The notes: generated from the letters alone by a model not told the origin. A DNA stretch of 38,002 nt from Stenotrophomonas maltophilia (GCF_013464485.1 NZ_RAUX01000016.1:34356-72357), one strand, 5' to 3'. Shown: positions 1 to 8,671, numbered from the stretch's first letter. Translations and numbers: made by a program.

Positions 1-16
1 CTGCCATCGTCATGGG

Positions 17-41
17 GTTGCCGGCCAGCGGTCGGCACTAC
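17..41 (-). repeat. GTAG-headed REP (SMAG-like) palindrome downstream of fis
   Basis: Read on the minus strand this begins GTAGTGCCGACCGC and closes with TGGCCGGCAAC, so it folds into a short GC hairpin headed by GTAG. It lies just beyond the fis stop codon. The same family recurs at 13077-13101 and 37989-38002. The family name is from general knowledge of Stenotrophomonas; the palindrome itself is visible. Confidence 0.75.
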
Positions 42-51
42 CCACGCGCGC

Positions 52-441
<390 letters not shown>

Positions 442-1212
442 TCAGAGGAAGTCGAAGGTGAATGCGACGGTGGACGCGGCGGGCTCCTGTACACGGAAGG
501 CGACGCGCGCGCTCTGGCCCGGTTCCAGCACGGCTGCGCCAGGGGGCTCGCCCAGATACTGCGCTGGCGTGAACACGCCGCTGCCGATCACCCGGCCATC
601 GGCATCGGACAGTGACAGGCGCAGGTCCGGCCACGCCTGTGCCCAGCGTGCATCGTTGCGGATGCTGGCCTGCACCTGTAGTACGCCAGCCTGTCCGGGC
701 AGCGGTCGGATTTCGCGGCTGGTCATGGTGAACGCGGTCGGCTCATGCCAGACCGGCAGGGTGCAATGCAGGACGCCGCACAGTGCGCCAAGCCACGCGC
801 GGTTGCCGGCGTCGGCGGCCAGTCGAGCGCGGTCGGCCAGCACGCTCTGCAGTACCAGCAGCAATGCCAGCCCGGCGACCAGAAGCCAGTGCCAGCGGGG
901 TACTGGCAGCGCGCGCGCGCGCGGGGTGCCGAGGAAGCTGGGGGCATCACTGGCGACCGCTGTTGCCTGCGCCGCGACCGGCGCCGGTTCGATGGCCGCT
1001 GCATCATCAACGATGACAACGTCATCGTCGTGTCGCATCTCTGTCGCTGGTGGGCGTGCCAGGTCGATGGGCTCGGCTGGCACCTGCTCCACAGGCATTG
1101 CGTGCCCGGCTTCGTCCTGCGCGCGCGCATCGGTTGCAGGCGCAGGCTTACCCTCCGGCGTCGTGCGCAGGAAGGTGGCCAGGGGACGGCGCGGTGGGTT
1201 CGGCTCGGACAT
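442..1212 (-). CDS. DUF3426 single-pass membrane protein without a zinc ribbon
   Basis: Encodes 256 residues from ATG at 1212 (MSEPNPPRRPLATF). An in-frame TTG at 1248 would add 12 residues but lies very close to the prmA stop. The N-terminal 100 residues are low-complexity and rich in Ala, Pro and Asp. One membrane segment follows (WHWLLVAGLALLLVLQSVLA, about residues 107-126), then a C-terminal DUF3426 domain with the typical pieces TSREIRPLPGQAGVLQV, QAWPDLRLSLSDADGRVIG and PGQSARVAF, probably periplasmic. Many family members start with a CxxC MJ0042 zinc ribbon; none is seen here. It sits 42 bp after prmA and before fis, a conserved position. Its function is unknown. Confidence 0.85.
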   Translation of the reverse strand: MSEPNPPRRPLATFLRTTPEGKPAPATDARAQDEAGHAMPVEQVPAEPIDLARPPATEMRHDDDVVIVDDAAAIEPAPVAAQATAVASDAPSFLGTPRARALPVPRWHWLLVAGLALLLVLQSVLADRARLAADAGNRAWLGALCGVLHCTLPVWHEPTAFTMTSREIRPLPGQAGVLQVQASIRNDARWAQAWPDLRLSLSDADGRVIGSGVFTPAQYLGEPPGAAVLEPGQSARVAFRVQEPAASTVAFTFDFL

Positions 1213-1254
1213 GCTCAGGGCGCGGGCTCGGATCCAGCGGTCATTCAACCACGA

Positions 1255-2175
1255 TCAGGCGCGGCGCACGCCGGTGATGCGCATCCAGTCACCATCCTGG
1301 GTGGCCTGCAGATCGTCGAACCATGCTGCATAGCGCTGCAGCAGTTCGCCTTCCTGGCCATGCAGGATGCCGGACAGGGCGATGCGGCCACCGGCAGCAA
1401 CGCGCGCAGCCAGCAGTTCGGCCAGCGCGTCCAGCGCCGAGGCGAGGATGTTGGCGACCACGATCGGATAGGTCGCGACCGGTTCGTCCTGTGGCAGGTA
1501 CACGTGCATGCGGGCCTGCTCGCCATTGCGCTCGGCATTGTCGGCGGTCGCGACCAGCGCCTGCGGATCGTTGTCCACGCCGATGGCTTCGGCGGCGCCC
1601 AGCTTCAACGCGGCCAGCGCCAGGATGCCGGAGCCGCAGCCGAAGTCGAGCACGCGCTGGCCCTGCAGCAGGCCATCCACGGCCAGCTGGTCCAGCCAGC
1701 GCAGGCACAGCGCGGTGGTCGGGTGGGTGCCCGATCCGAATGCCAGGCCCGGGTCCAGCCGCACCACCGCGGCGTCGGCGGCCTGCGCGGCCTCCGGCAG
1801 TTCATGGTTCCAAGGCACGATCCAGGTGCGGCTGCCGAAATCCATCGGCTGGAACTGGTCCAGCCAGGCGCGCTCCCAGTCTTCGTCCTCGACCGCGCGG
1901 AAGCTGCCGCTGCTCCAGTCCAGTTCCGGATCGAAGGATTCCAGTGCGGCCAGCAGCAACAGCGCGTTGCTGTCGGCGGGGAACAGCGCGCTCAGCACCA
2001 GCGTGTCCCACAACGGGGTCTCGCCGACGCCCGGTTCGAGGATGGCCTGTTCGTTGCTGGTATCAGCCTCGGCATCAAGCAGGGTCACGGCCAGTGCGCC
2101 AACGTCCTCGAGCGCATTTTCATAGCGGGGCTGGGTGGCTTCGGTGCAACGCAGGGTCAGTTCCAGGAACGGCAT
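1255..2175 (-). CDS. prmA: Ribosomal protein L11 methyltransferase
   Basis: PrmA uses S-adenosylmethionine to trimethylate several amino groups of ribosomal protein L11 in the cytoplasm. The reading frame is open far upstream, but the family start is [10 protein letters not shown], matching the usual first strand, so ATG at 2175 (306 residues, normal length) is chosen. An in-frame ATG at 2208 would add 11 residues and has a GGAG-like sequence about 14 nt upstream, so it cannot be excluded. The SAM-binding loop [18 protein letters not shown] and the catalytic-region motif [10 protein letters not shown] are clear, as are [12 protein letters not shown] and the N-terminal L11-recognition domain. 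It heads the prmA-DUF3426-fis group and is divergent from the unknown gene at 2338. Confidence 0.95.
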   Translation of the reverse strand: MPFLELTLRCTEATQPRYENALEDVGALAVTLLDAEADTSNEQAILEPGVGETPLWDTLVLSALFPADSNALLLLAALESFDPELDWSSGSFRAVEDEDWERAWLDQFQPMDFGSRTWIVPWNHELPEAAQAADAAVVRLDPGLAFGSGTHPTTALCLRWLDQLAVDGLLQGQRVLDFGCGSGILALAALKLGAAEAIGVDNDPQALVATADNAERNGEQARMHVYLPQDEPVATYPIVVANILASALDALAELLAARVAAGGRIALSGILHGQEGELLQRYAAWFDDLQATQDGDWMRITGVRRA

Positions 2176-2271
2176 GGCGGTGGGGGCAATCGCGGGAAAG
2201 GGGGTCATGCTAGACCATCGCGGCGTCTCCGTATTGCATGAGATCTCGCCCTCGGATGAACGAAGCCGATT

Positions 2272-2300
2272 CAGACAGGCCCGCAGGGCCTTGCTAGACT
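2272..2300 (+). promoter_or_regulatory. Candidate sigma-70 promoter for the 2338-3671 gene pair
   Basis: CAGACA (2272-2277), a 17-base spacer and TAGACT (2295-2300) match the -35 and -10 consensus at 4 of 6 bases each. The predicted transcript would start near 2307, about 30 nt before the ATG. Inferred from sequence only. Confidence 0.45.
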
Positions 2301-2337
2301 TGGTGCTTTCCTGTGTGCCGCATCGCCACTGTCGCCA

Positions 2338-3300
2338 ATGGCCTTCGCCCCGACCCTGAAAACTTGGTTGCTCGTGCTGCCGGCCGTGGCCGTGCTGGGC
2401 GTGGCCGGTTACCGGGCGAGCGGCCATGCAGCGGCATCCTTGCGAGCGCCGGCGGACCTGTCGGGAGTGGTGGCCAGCGACGGTGCTGCGCCGTTGCCGG
2501 TGATGCCGGAGGCGCTTGCCCGTCGCCTGGCGCCGTTCGAGCGTGGCAATACGCTGCCCTCGGGCCTGCCCCTGGATGTCCGTGCCGACATTGAAGACGC
2601 CACCGATCTTTATGCCTATGCACAACGGCTGCGTGCGCAGGCGGACGAGGGCAACCACGAGGCACGCTGGATGCTCAGTCGTGTCTACGACTATTGCGCG
2701 CAGTATGCAGTCGATCCCGGCGGCTACCGCTTGGACAACAACGTGCTGGCCGGGCTGGGCCTGACGGCCTCACCGGCAATGGTGCAGGCGCGCGAACGCG
2801 TCGCGCAGCGTTGCGGTGGTTTCGTTCCCGGCGACAAGCTGGGCACGGCGCTGGTGCTGGCCGAACGGCGCAAGGCGGCTGCTCAGGGCAACCTGGCCGC
2901 GGAGGCCGCGCTCTTTGCCGAGGGCGAACCCCTGCAGGACAGCCCCGAGTACCGGCGCGACCTGGCTGAACGGGTGCGCGCCTCGCGCGATCCGGAGGCT
3001 TTCATGGCGATCGCGCCGGGCATGGGTGTGCGTGCATCCGGTGACCGTGCGCTTGACGGCCTGGTGGCGGGCGAGCAGCTCAGTGAACTGGCATGGCGGC
3101 TTGCCGCCTGCGAACTCGGTCTACCGTGTGGGGCCGACAGTGTGCTGGTGAACAGTTTTTGTGCGAACGGAGGGATCTGTTCGCAGGATGGGACGCAGGA
3201 TTTCCGGGATTTCGTGTATGACGCTGCGGTGTCGCGGCAGGGCGCTGAGAAGATGAAGGAATGGATCAAGCGACTGGTTGGAAAGAGGAACGAGCAATGA
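2338..3300 (+). CDS. Membrane-anchored or exported protein of unknown function
   Basis: Encodes 320 residues. An N-terminal hydrophobic stretch ([19 protein letters not shown], about residues 7-25) suggests a signal anchor or signal peptide. The rest is mostly helical and contains several cysteines, including a C-terminal [20 protein letters not shown] segment that looks conserved and may form disulfides in the periplasm. The motif [15 protein letters not shown] resembles a Sel1/TPR-type helix but too little is present to assign that fold. The stop codon overlaps the ATG of the next gene by 4 nt (ATGA), so the two are probably translated together. The pair is inserted, in opposite orientation, between accC and prmA. 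I do not recognise a function. Confidence 0.7.
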   Translation: MAFAPTLKTWLLVLPAVAVLGVAGYRASGHAAASLRAPADLSGVVASDGAAPLPVMPEALARRLAPFERGNTLPSGLPLDVRADIEDATDLYAYAQRLRAQADEGNHEARWMLSRVYDYCAQYAVDPGGYRLDNNVLAGLGLTASPAMVQARERVAQRCGGFVPGDKLGTALVLAERRKAAAQGNLAAEAALFAEGEPLQDSPEYRRDLAERVRASRDPEAFMAIAPGMGVRASGDRALDGLVAGEQLSELAWRLAACELGLPCGADSVLVNSFCANGGICSQDGTQDFRDFVYDAAVSRQGAEKMKEWIKRLVGKRNEQ

Positions 3301-3671
3301 ACTACCGCCGATTCCTGCACGGGGCCAAGTTCTGGTTCTGGGTGGCCCTGTTCGTGGCCTACTCGGCCGGCGCGGTTGGCCTGTTGATGATCGATACCTA
3401 TGAAGATCGCTACCGGCATCTGTCGAAGGTGGAGCTGACCACGGTGAAGGCGCAGGAAGATGTGCGCCGTGCCGGTGCCAGCCAGGTGGCGGCGGTCTAC
3501 CGCGCGCAGAGCGGCATGCCGTTCGCCTCGTTGCCGGCAGGCAGTACCTTCCAGGTGGTGTGGCCGGATGGTTCGACCGAGACCATGGTGATCGTTGATC
3601 CGACCTCGCCCAATGGCGTGCGTCCGCTGGCGAACTCGCAGATTCCGGCCGAAGCAGCCGGCAAGCGCTGA
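3297..3671 (+). CDS. Small membrane protein of unknown function
   Basis: Encodes 124 residues from ATG at 3297; AGAGGAA at 3284-3290 is well placed as a ribosome site, so the longer in-frame start at 3261 is rejected. There is one hydrophobic segment (FWFWVALFVAYSAGAVGLLMI, residues about 12-32). A soluble tail follows with a short beta-like region, GSTFQVVWPDGSTETMVIVD, that reads like a small extracytoplasmic domain. It overlaps the preceding gene by 4 nt and is probably its functional partner at the inner membrane. A REP pair and a terminator follow directly. Function not recognised. Confidence 0.7.
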   Translation: MNYRRFLHGAKFWFWVALFVAYSAGAVGLLMIDTYEDRYRHLSKVELTTVKAQEDVRRAGASQVAAVYRAQSGMPFASLPAGSTFQVVWPDGSTETMVIVDPTSPNGVRPLANSQIPAEAAGKR

Positions 3672-3681
3672 TGCGCCTGCT

Positions 3682-3742
3682 GTAGAGCCGAGCCTACGCT
3701 CGGCTGTGCTTTCCGGCAAGCCGGGCATGGGCCCGGCTCTAC
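3682..3742. repeat. Inverted pair of SMAG/REP elements
   Basis: A forward unit, GTAGAGCCGAGCCTACGCTC, is followed after about 10 nt by an inverted relative ending CATGGGCCCGGCTCTAC. Each unit is a hairpin on its own, and the GTAG ends can also pair with each other. It lies 10 nt after the stop of the unknown membrane protein. Confidence 0.8.
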
Positions 3743-3751
3743 AGCAACAGA

Positions 3752-3777
3752 AAAGGGCGGGGAAATCCCCGCCCTTT
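3752..3777. terminator. Bidirectional intrinsic terminator between convergent genes
   Basis: Perfect 11-bp arms AAAGGGCGGGG (3752-3762) and CCCCGCCCTTT (3767-3777) enclose a 4-nt loop. A-rich and T-rich flanks let it serve both the plus-strand pair ending at 3671 and accC, which ends at 3801 on the minus strand. Confidence 0.8.
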
Positions 3778-3800
3778 CCATGTCCAGCATCTGGAGCCGC

Positions 3801-5168
3801 TCAGGTCAGCGCGATCGGCTTGTTCTTGCGTTCGGCCAGGCGCTTTTCCAGGTAGTGGATGTTCTGCCCACCGGCCTGGAAGCCCTTGTCACGCATGATG
3901 CGCTGCTGCAGCGCCACGTTGGTCTTGATGCCGTCCACCACCATCTCGCTCAGCGCCACCCGCATGCGGGCGATGGCGGTTTCGCGGTCCGGGCCGTGCA
4001 CGATCAGCTTGCCGATCATCGAGTCGTAGTTCGACGGCACGCGGTAGCCACTGTAGATGTGGGTGTCCACGCGCACGCCGGGGCCGCCCGGCGGATGGAA
4101 GCCGGTGATGGTGCCCGGGCTCGGCACGAAGGTTTCAGCATCTTCGGCGTTGATGCGGCATTCGATGGCGTGGCCGGTCAGCACCACGTCGCTCTGCTTG
4201 ATCGACAGCTTCTGGCCGGCGGCGATCTTCAGCTGCTCGGCCACCAGGTCGATGCCGGTCACCATCTCGGTCACCGGATGTTCCACCTGGATGCGGGTGT
4301 TCATTTCGATGAAGTAGAAACGGCCGTCCTCGTACAGGAACTCGAACGTGCCGGCGCCGCGATAGCCGATGCGGATGCAGGCTTCCACGCACACCTTGCC
4401 GATCTGCTCGCGCTGCTCGGCGGTGATGCCGGGTGCCGGCGCTTCTTCCACTACCTTCTGGTGGCGGCGCTGCATCGAGCAGTCGCGCTCACCCAGGTGG
4501 ATGGCATTGCCCTGGCCGTCGGCCAGTACCTGGATTTCCACGTGGCGCGGGTTCTCCAGGAACTTCTCCATGTAGACCTCGCCATTGCCGAACGCGGCCT
4601 TGGCCTCGCTCTTGGTGGTTTCGATCGAGGTTTTCAGCGAGGCTTCGGCGTGCACCACGCGCATGCCGCGACCGCCACCGCCACCGGCGGCCTTGATGAT
4701 GACCGGGTAACCGATCTCACGGGCGATCTTGGTGTTGGCGACGATGTCCTCGCCCAGCGGGCCGCCCGAACCGGGCACGCACGGCACGCCGGCGGACTTC
4801 ATCGCGCGGATGGCTTCCACCTTGTCACCCATCATGCGGATGGTGTCGGCCTTGGGGCCGATGAAGATGAAGCCGGACTCTTCCACGCGCTCGGCGAAAT
4901 CGGCGTTCTCCGACAGGAAGCCGTAGCCCGGGTGGATGGCCTGGGCGTCGGTGACTTCAGCGGCGGCGATCAGTGCCGGAATGTTGAGGTAGCTCTGCGG
5001 CGACGGCGCCGGGCCGATGCAGACCGACTCGTCGGCCATGGCCACGTGCTTGAGGTTGCGGTCGACCGTGGAATGCACGGCCACCGTGCGGATACCGAGG
5101 GTGTGGCACGCGCGCAGGATGCGCAGCGCGATCTCCCCTCGGTTGGCAATGACGACTTTGTCGAGCAT
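3801..5168 (-). CDS. accC: Biotin carboxylase subunit of acetyl-CoA carboxylase
   Basis: AccC uses ATP and bicarbonate to carboxylate the biotin carried on AccB, the first half of malonyl-CoA synthesis for fatty acids. It has 455 residues, close to the E. coli length. The N-terminal biotin-carboxylase domain starts [17 protein letters not shown]. The ATP-grasp glycine loop [11 protein letters not shown] is at residues 159-169, in register with the E. coli ATP lysine. The central motifs [15 protein letters not shown] and [17 protein letters not shown] carry the catalytic Arg and Glu, and the C-terminal domain begins near [12 protein letters not shown]. It lies 10 nt downstream of accB. The start is ATG at 5168. 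Confidence 0.98.
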   Translation of the reverse strand: MLDKVVIANRGEIALRILRACHTLGIRTVAVHSTVDRNLKHVAMADESVCIGPAPSPQSYLNIPALIAAAEVTDAQAIHPGYGFLSENADFAERVEESGFIFIGPKADTIRMMGDKVEAIRAMKSAGVPCVPGSGGPLGEDIVANTKIAREIGYPVIIKAAGGGGGRGMRVVHAEASLKTSIETTKSEAKAAFGNGEVYMEKFLENPRHVEIQVLADGQGNAIHLGERDCSMQRRHQKVVEEAPAPGITAEQREQIGKVCVEACIRIGYRGAGTFEFLYEDGRFYFIEMNTRIQVEHPVTEMVTGIDLVAEQLKIAAGQKLSIKQSDVVLTGHAIECRINAEDAETFVPSPGTITGFHPPGGPGVRVDTHIYSGYRVPSNYDSMIGKLIVHGPDRETAIARMRVALSEMVVDGIKTNVALQQRIMRDKGFQAGGQNIHYLEKRLAERKNKPIALT

Positions 5169-5178
5169 GGCGTGCCCC

Positions 5179-5658
5179 TCAGCCGATCACGAACAGCGGC
5201 TGGTCGAATTCCACCGGCTGGCCGTTCTCACCCAGGATGGCGACGATGGTGCCGGACGTGTCGGCCTCGATCGGGTTGAACATCTTCATTGCTTCGATGA
5301 TGGCCAGGGTCTCGCCCTCCTTGACCTGCTGGCCAACGGTGACGAAGGCCGGCTTGTCCGGGGCGGAGGACGCGTAGAAGGTGCCGACCATCGGCGAGCG
5401 CAGCACGTGGCCTTCCGGCAGGGCCGGGCCCGGCTTGGCGGTGCCGCCGGTGGAGGCTTCGGTGGGCGACTGCATCGGCATGGCCGGCGCAGCCGGGGCG
5501 GCCGGCGCGGCGTACACCGGGGCGGCGACCGGAGCGGCATAGCCGGCCACCGGGGCGCGCGACAGGCGTACCGACTCTTCGCCTTCCTTGATTTCGATTT
5601 CAGCCAGGTTCGACTCTTCCAGCAGGTCGATCAGCTTCTTGATTTTGCGGAGATCCAT
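5179..5658 (-). CDS. accB: Biotin carboxyl carrier protein of acetyl-CoA carboxylase
   Basis: Encodes 159 residues from ATG at 5658 ([16 protein letters not shown]), with AAGAGG upstream as ribosome site; the longer open frame to 5775 is not used. The N-terminal helical region is followed by an Ala/Pro-rich linker (about 36-66). The biotinyl domain ends the protein, with the biotinylation motif EAMKM; the lysine is residue 125. The protein carries carboxybiotin between AccC and the carboxyltransferase. It is co-transcribed with accC downstream and probably with the LprI-like gene and aroQ upstream (53 nt gap). Confidence 0.97.
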   Translation of the reverse strand: MDLRKIKKLIDLLEESNLAEIEIKEGEESVRLSRAPVAGYAAPVAAPVYAAPAAPAAPAMPMQSPTEASTGGTAKPGPALPEGHVLRSPMVGTFYASSAPDKPAFVTVGQQVKEGETLAIIEAMKMFNPIEADTSGTIVAILGENGQPVEFDQPLFVIG

Positions 5659-5711
5659 GGTGGCCTCTTTGCTATTGATGTCAGTGTGGTGGGAAGCGCA
5701 TCGCGCTCGGG

Positions 5712-6137
5712 TCAAAGCAGTTCGTAGAACTCGCGCAGCTGCCGCGTACGGTCGCGCGTCTGGGTAATCAGGCACTGCATTTTCGCTGGGTTGCGCGAGG
5801 TGCCGTCTGCGTTGAAGGCATACACCGCCTCGCAGTCTGCATCGCGCAGGGTGATCCAGATGCGCTGGGCCTTCACCAGGTGCTGTTCGGCCGCCGCGCA
5901 GTGGCTGCAGCTGCCGTCGGCGGCCTGCGCCTTCAGTTCACCGCGCGCCTGCGCGTAGACGGCGTTCAATGCGCTGTCGGCATCATCCAGGCGATCGGAA
6001 TCGCACATGTCGCGTTCGTAACCGCCGGTGGCCTGCGCGCAGTCGATGCCCGCAGCCGCGCGCTCGGCAGCGACACTGGCGCCGCACAGACCGGCCCACA
6101 GCAGAACGCCGGCAAGCACGCGCGGCAGCACGTTCAC
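5712..6137 (-). CDS. LprI-like (DUF1311) secreted lysozyme-inhibitor family protein
   Basis: Encodes 141 residues with a clear signal peptide ([24 protein letters not shown]), so it acts in the periplasm or outside. The rest has the LprI/DUF1311 pattern: [26 protein letters not shown] with paired cysteines, and [19 protein letters not shown]. Family members include the M. tuberculosis lysozyme inhibitor LprI, but most have no shown function, so inhibitor activity here is inference. Its start is GTG at 6137, overlapping the aroQ TGA stop by 4 nt (GTGA), which implies translational coupling. Its position between aroQ and accB interrupts an otherwise widely conserved operon. Confidence 0.85.
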   Translation of the reverse strand: MNVLPRVLAGVLLWAGLCGASVAAERAAAGIDCAQATGGYERDMCDSDRLDDADSALNAVYAQARGELKAQAADGSCSHCAAAEQHLVKAQRIWITLRDADCEAVYAFNADGTSRNPAKMQCLITQTRDRTRQLREFYELL

Positions 6138-6583
6138 GCGCGGGCCGCCTGCACGCGCAGCAGTGCTGCGTCCATCGCGTAGCGGTAGCTGTCGGTGCCA
6201 AAGCCGCAGACCACGCCCACGGCCTTGTCACTGAAGTAGCTGTGCTGGCGGAACGGTTCGCGGCTATGCGGATTGGACAGGTGAATCTCGATGAACGGCA
6301 CGGCCACCGCCGCCAGCGCATCGCGCAGAGCCACCGAGGTGTGGGTGAAGGCGGCGGGGTTGATCAGGATGAAAGCGGTTCCGTCGTCGCGCGCGGCCTG
6401 CACGCGGTCCACCAGCACGTGCTCGGCATTGGACTGCAGGCTCTCCACCGCGTGCCCGGCGGCCGAGGCCTGGGTGGCCAGCGCCTGGTCGATGTCGGCC
6501 AGCGTGGTGTGGCCGTAGACCTCCGGCTCGCGGGTGCCGAGCAGGTTGAGGTTGGGGCCGTGCAGGACCAGCAGCTTCGCCAT
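6134..6583 (-). CDS. aroQ: Type II 3-dehydroquinate dehydratase
   Basis: Encodes 149 residues, normal for type II enzymes. It removes water from 3-dehydroquinate to give 3-dehydroshikimate in the shikimate pathway, usually as a dodecamer in the cytoplasm. Diagnostic motifs are [20 protein letters not shown] (flexible lid with catalytic Arg and Tyr), [20 protein letters not shown], and [16 protein letters not shown] with the catalytic His. Start at ATG 6583. It heads the aroQ - LprI-like - accB - accC transcription unit; the aroQ-accB-accC order is shared with pseudomonads and Xanthomonads. Confidence 0.97.
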   Translation of the reverse strand: MAKLLVLHGPNLNLLGTREPEVYGHTTLADIDQALATQASAAGHAVESLQSNAEHVLVDRVQAARDDGTAFILINPAAFTHTSVALRDALAAVAVPFIEIHLSNPHSREPFRQHSYFSDKAVGVVCGFGTDSYRYAMDAALLRVQAARA

Positions 6584-6610
6584 GGGATCCGGAAGACGGG
6601 AAAGGGCGGC

Positions 6611-6639
6611 AGTCTGGCGGAACCGGCGGATGCTGTCCA
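6611..6639 (-). promoter_or_regulatory. Candidate sigma-70 promoter for aroQ-accBC
   Basis: On the minus strand TGGACA (6639-6634) matches the -35 consensus at 5 of 6 bases. After 17 bases, CAGACT (6616-6611) is a weaker -10. The predicted transcript starts near 6604, about 20 nt before the aroQ ATG. Confidence 0.4.
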
Positions 6640-6659
6640 GTTCGGCGAAGTTTGGCGCG

Positions 6660-6679
6660 TTTCAATCGTATGTTTGAAA
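6660..6679. promoter_or_regulatory. Palindrome TTTCAA-N8-TTGAAA upstream of aroQ-accBC
   Basis: A 20-bp interrupted palindrome with arms TTTCAA (6660-6665) and TTGAAA (6674-6679), lying about 20 bp upstream of the candidate -35. It is AT-rich compared with its surroundings. Its shape resembles operators of fatty-acid regulators of the TetR/FadR kind, which would fit an operon carrying accBC, but the regulator is unknown. Confidence 0.4.
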
Positions 6680-6796
6680 TTCCCCGGAGGGCTTGCGGCC
6701 GTATGGCGGGCGCTGGATCAAGGCGCGCTGAACGCTGTGCTGGCGGGGGGATGCGCGCATGTAGGGCGACGATGGCGGCAGGGTCATCGCAGGGGG

Positions 6797-6815
6797 ATCC
6801 ACGCCATATGTGGAT
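6797..6815. repeat. Degenerate REP hairpin
   Basis: Arms ATCCAC (6797-6802) and GTGGAT (6810-6815) flank GCCATAT. The unit resembles the GTAGATCCACGCC-type element at 8635 but has lost its GTAG head. The rest of the 280-bp gap 6584-6863 holds only the aroQ promoter region. Confidence 0.5.
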
Positions 6816-6863
6816 GAAGGAAGTTCGATGCGCAGCAAGCTACGCACCCACCTGAAAGGCGGT

Positions 6864-7604
6864 TCAAGTCTCCAGCGGCACCGTCGGCACCACGTTCGGG
6901 AACACCTCTTCAAGTGCTTCCCGCTGGCCCGGCTTGGGCACCGGCCAGTTGTAGGCGTTCACCGGCTGCGCGCGGTTCACCCACAACGCGTAGTACAGAT
7001 GATCGGCGCGGCCATCGCCGGTATTGGGGTGGATCAGGATGGTCAGGCCCAGGCTGTTGAGCTGCAGCCAGGGCACCAGCACCGGCAGCAGGTCGTTGCT
7101 GAAGCCGAAGTAGAACGACGGCGTGACATGGGGGCCGCGCGGCTCCAGGTTCCAGTTGCCCAGTTCCACCGGGAAGCGCTCGGTAGCCCAGCGCCGCAGC
7201 AGGGCGGCCTTCTCGAAACTGTCCTCATCGAAGTAGATGTGCGCGTGATAGCTCTTGATGTCGGTGTAGGGGCGGGGCGTGCTGGGTAACGTGGCTTCGC
7301 CGGGGCGCACGCTGACCGGACGCGGGGTGGGTTCGCCCGCGGTGGCCTCACCCCAGGGGCTGCGGCCCTTTGGCGTCGGCGGCACGATGGCGCGAAAGCC
7401 GGGGCGTCCTGGATGCGTGGTGTTCACTGTGCCCTCGTCGCGCGGGGCCGCAACGGCGGTCGTCGCACTGGCAAGGCTGCCGACAGCCAGGCCGGCTGAA
7501 GCGATCAGATGGCGGCGTGCAGGCGAGAGCAGGTCGGCCCAGTGGGCGTCATGGTCACCGGTGTCGATGAAGGTGTCGGCTGGAAAATGAGGATCCGGGT
7601 GCAT
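6864..7604 (-). CDS. DOPA 4,5-dioxygenase family protein with Tat signal
   Basis: Encodes 246 residues from ATG at 7604 (MHPDPHFPADTFIDTGD), with GGAG about 10 nt upstream; the longer frame to 7643 has no such support. The C-terminal half matches the DOPA_dioxygen family: SYHAHIYFDEDSFEKA, GPHVTPSFYFGFSN, LTILIHPNTGDGRADHLYYA. The histidines in these motifs are the likely iron ligands for extradiol-type cleavage of catechols. The N-terminal part contains a twin-arginine region (ARRHLIASAGLAVGSLAS, RR at 30-31) ending in VAAP, so export of the folded protein is predicted. Family members are commonly small and without a leader, so the exported form is unusual. The substrate is not known. Confidence 0.8.
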   Translation of the reverse strand: MHPDPHFPADTFIDTGDHDAHWADLLSPARRHLIASAGLAVGSLASATTAVAAPRDEGTVNTTHPGRPGFRAIVPPTPKGRSPWGEATAGEPTPRPVSVRPGEATLPSTPRPYTDIKSYHAHIYFDEDSFEKAALLRRWATERFPVELGNWNLEPRGPHVTPSFYFGFSNDLLPVLVPWLQLNSLGLTILIHPNTGDGRADHLYYALWVNRAQPVNAYNWPVPKPGQREALEEVFPNVVPTVPLET

Positions 7605-7715
7605 GAAAGGCTCCGTAGCGGCATGCCGGGGACAGGTAAGCACGCTCGGACAGCAGCGCCGTCTGCGTCCAATAAGCTGCCGGCATCACCTCATGCACGT
7701 TCGCCCTCGCTGCCA

Positions 7716-7744
7716 TTGAGCGCGACCCAACGGTGGGCTAGGGT
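7716..7744 (+). promoter_or_regulatory. Candidate promoter for the PEP mutase family gene
   Basis: TTGAGC (7716-7721), exactly 17 bases, then TAGGGT (7739-7744). A transcript would begin near 7751, 19 nt before the ATG at 7770, leaving room for the CCGGAG ribosome site. Consensus match is moderate. Confidence 0.45.
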
Positions 7745-7769
7745 GCAGGTCCGCCCCCCGGAGCCCGCC

Positions 7770-8597
7770 ATGATCCCGCTCGACGCCGACACCCAGCGCA
7801 AGCGCGCGACGTTTCGCCAACTGCACGCACAGGGGTGCTTCGTGCTGCCCAACCCGTGGGACGTGGGCAGTGCACGCTACCTGCAGCGGCAAGGCTTCCT
7901 GGCGTTGGCCACGACCAGTGCCGGCTGCGCCTGGAGCGAAGGGCGGCCGGATGGCGCGGTCTCATTGCAGGCCACGCTCGAACACCTGCGGCTGATGGTG
8001 GCAGCGACCGCGTTGCCGTTGAATGCAGACTTCGGAGATGGCTTCGGTGCCACGCCGCAAGCGGTGGAAGTGGCGGTGGCTGCGGCAATCGATACCGGCA
8101 TTGCAGCGCTGTCGATCGAGGACGCCAGTGGCGTGGCTGATGCGCCCCTGCGTCCGATCGATCAGGCGGTCGAGCGCCTGCGTGCTGCCCGTGCAGCCAT
8201 CGACCGCGCGGGCGGCGACGTGCTGCTGGTCGGGCGTGCGGAGAACTTCTTCGTCGGCGTGCCGGATCTGCAGGACACGGTGCAGCGCCTGCGCGCCTAT
8301 GCCGAGGCCGGTGCAGACGTGCTGTACGCACCCGGCATCACTACCGCCGAGCAGATCCGCGCGGTTGTTGCCGCTGCGGGATCGAAGCCGGTGAACCTGC
8401 TGGTCGGTGGGCCGACGCCGCTGAACCTGCAGGACATTGCCGCGCTCGGCGTGCGCCGGGTCAGCCTGGGTGGTGCGCTGGCGCGCGCCGCATGGGGAGG
8501 AATGATGCAGGCGACACAGCCGATCGTGCAGGAAGGTCGTTTTGATGGCCTGCAGCAGGCGGCCTCGGGCGCGGCGTTGAACGCCTTGTTCCGCTGA
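7770..8597 (+). CDS. Isocitrate lyase / PEP mutase superfamily enzyme
   Basis: Encodes 275 residues from ATG at 7770, preceded by CCGGAG; the upstream open frame is not coding-like. The family forms or breaks carbon-carbon or carbon-phosphorus bonds next to a carboxylate in a TIM barrel. Seen here are LPNPWDVGSARYLQRQGF, LPLNADFGDGFG (metal-binding Asp pair), GIAALSIEDASG (Glu-Asp metal site) and LLVGRAENFF. The classic isocitrate-lyase KKCGH loop is absent, so it is not AceA. It belongs to the small subgroup often annotated carboxyphosphonoenolpyruvate phosphonomutase-like. The true substrate cannot be read from sequence. It is divergent from the DOPA-dioxygenase-like gene, 165 bp apart. Confidence 0.85.
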   Translation: MIPLDADTQRKRATFRQLHAQGCFVLPNPWDVGSARYLQRQGFLALATTSAGCAWSEGRPDGAVSLQATLEHLRLMVAATALPLNADFGDGFGATPQAVEVAVAAAIDTGIAALSIEDASGVADAPLRPIDQAVERLRAARAAIDRAGGDVLLVGRAENFFVGVPDLQDTVQRLRAYAEAGADVLYAPGITTAEQIRAVVAAAGSKPVNLLVGGPTPLNLQDIAALGVRRVSLGGALARAAWGGMMQATQPIVQEGRFDGLQQAASGAALNALFR

Positions 8598-8634
8598 CGA
8601 AAACCTCGGCGCGGGCCCAGGCCAGCACACAGCG

Positions 8635-8657
8635 GTAGATCCACGCCATGCGTGGAT
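8635..8657 (+). repeat. GTAG-headed REP monomer
   Basis: GTAGATCCACGCCATGCGTG followed by GAT: arms ATCCACGC and GCGTGGAT form a hairpin. It lies between two convergent genes (ending 8597 and 8672) and could act as a weak transcript end or mRNA stabiliser. Confidence 0.7.
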
Positions 8658-8671
8658 CGATGCGCCTGCGA

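Noticed and set aside
1255-2658. A 467-codon open frame containing prmA with a long N-terminal extension
   Set aside because: The extension is arginine-rich shadow coding across the promoter and the divergent gene; the PrmA family starts at [10 protein letters not shown] (2175).
3682-3742. Insertion sequence remnants or att sites at the repeat pairs
   Set aside because: The units are 20-30 bp hairpins headed by GTAG with no transposase and no direct duplications, typical of REP elements.
3780-5279. Long plus-strand frame antisense to accC and accB
   Set aside because: Composition is rich in His, Val, Asp, Gly and Arg as expected of a mirror frame in GC-rich DNA; accC and accB are certain on the other strand.
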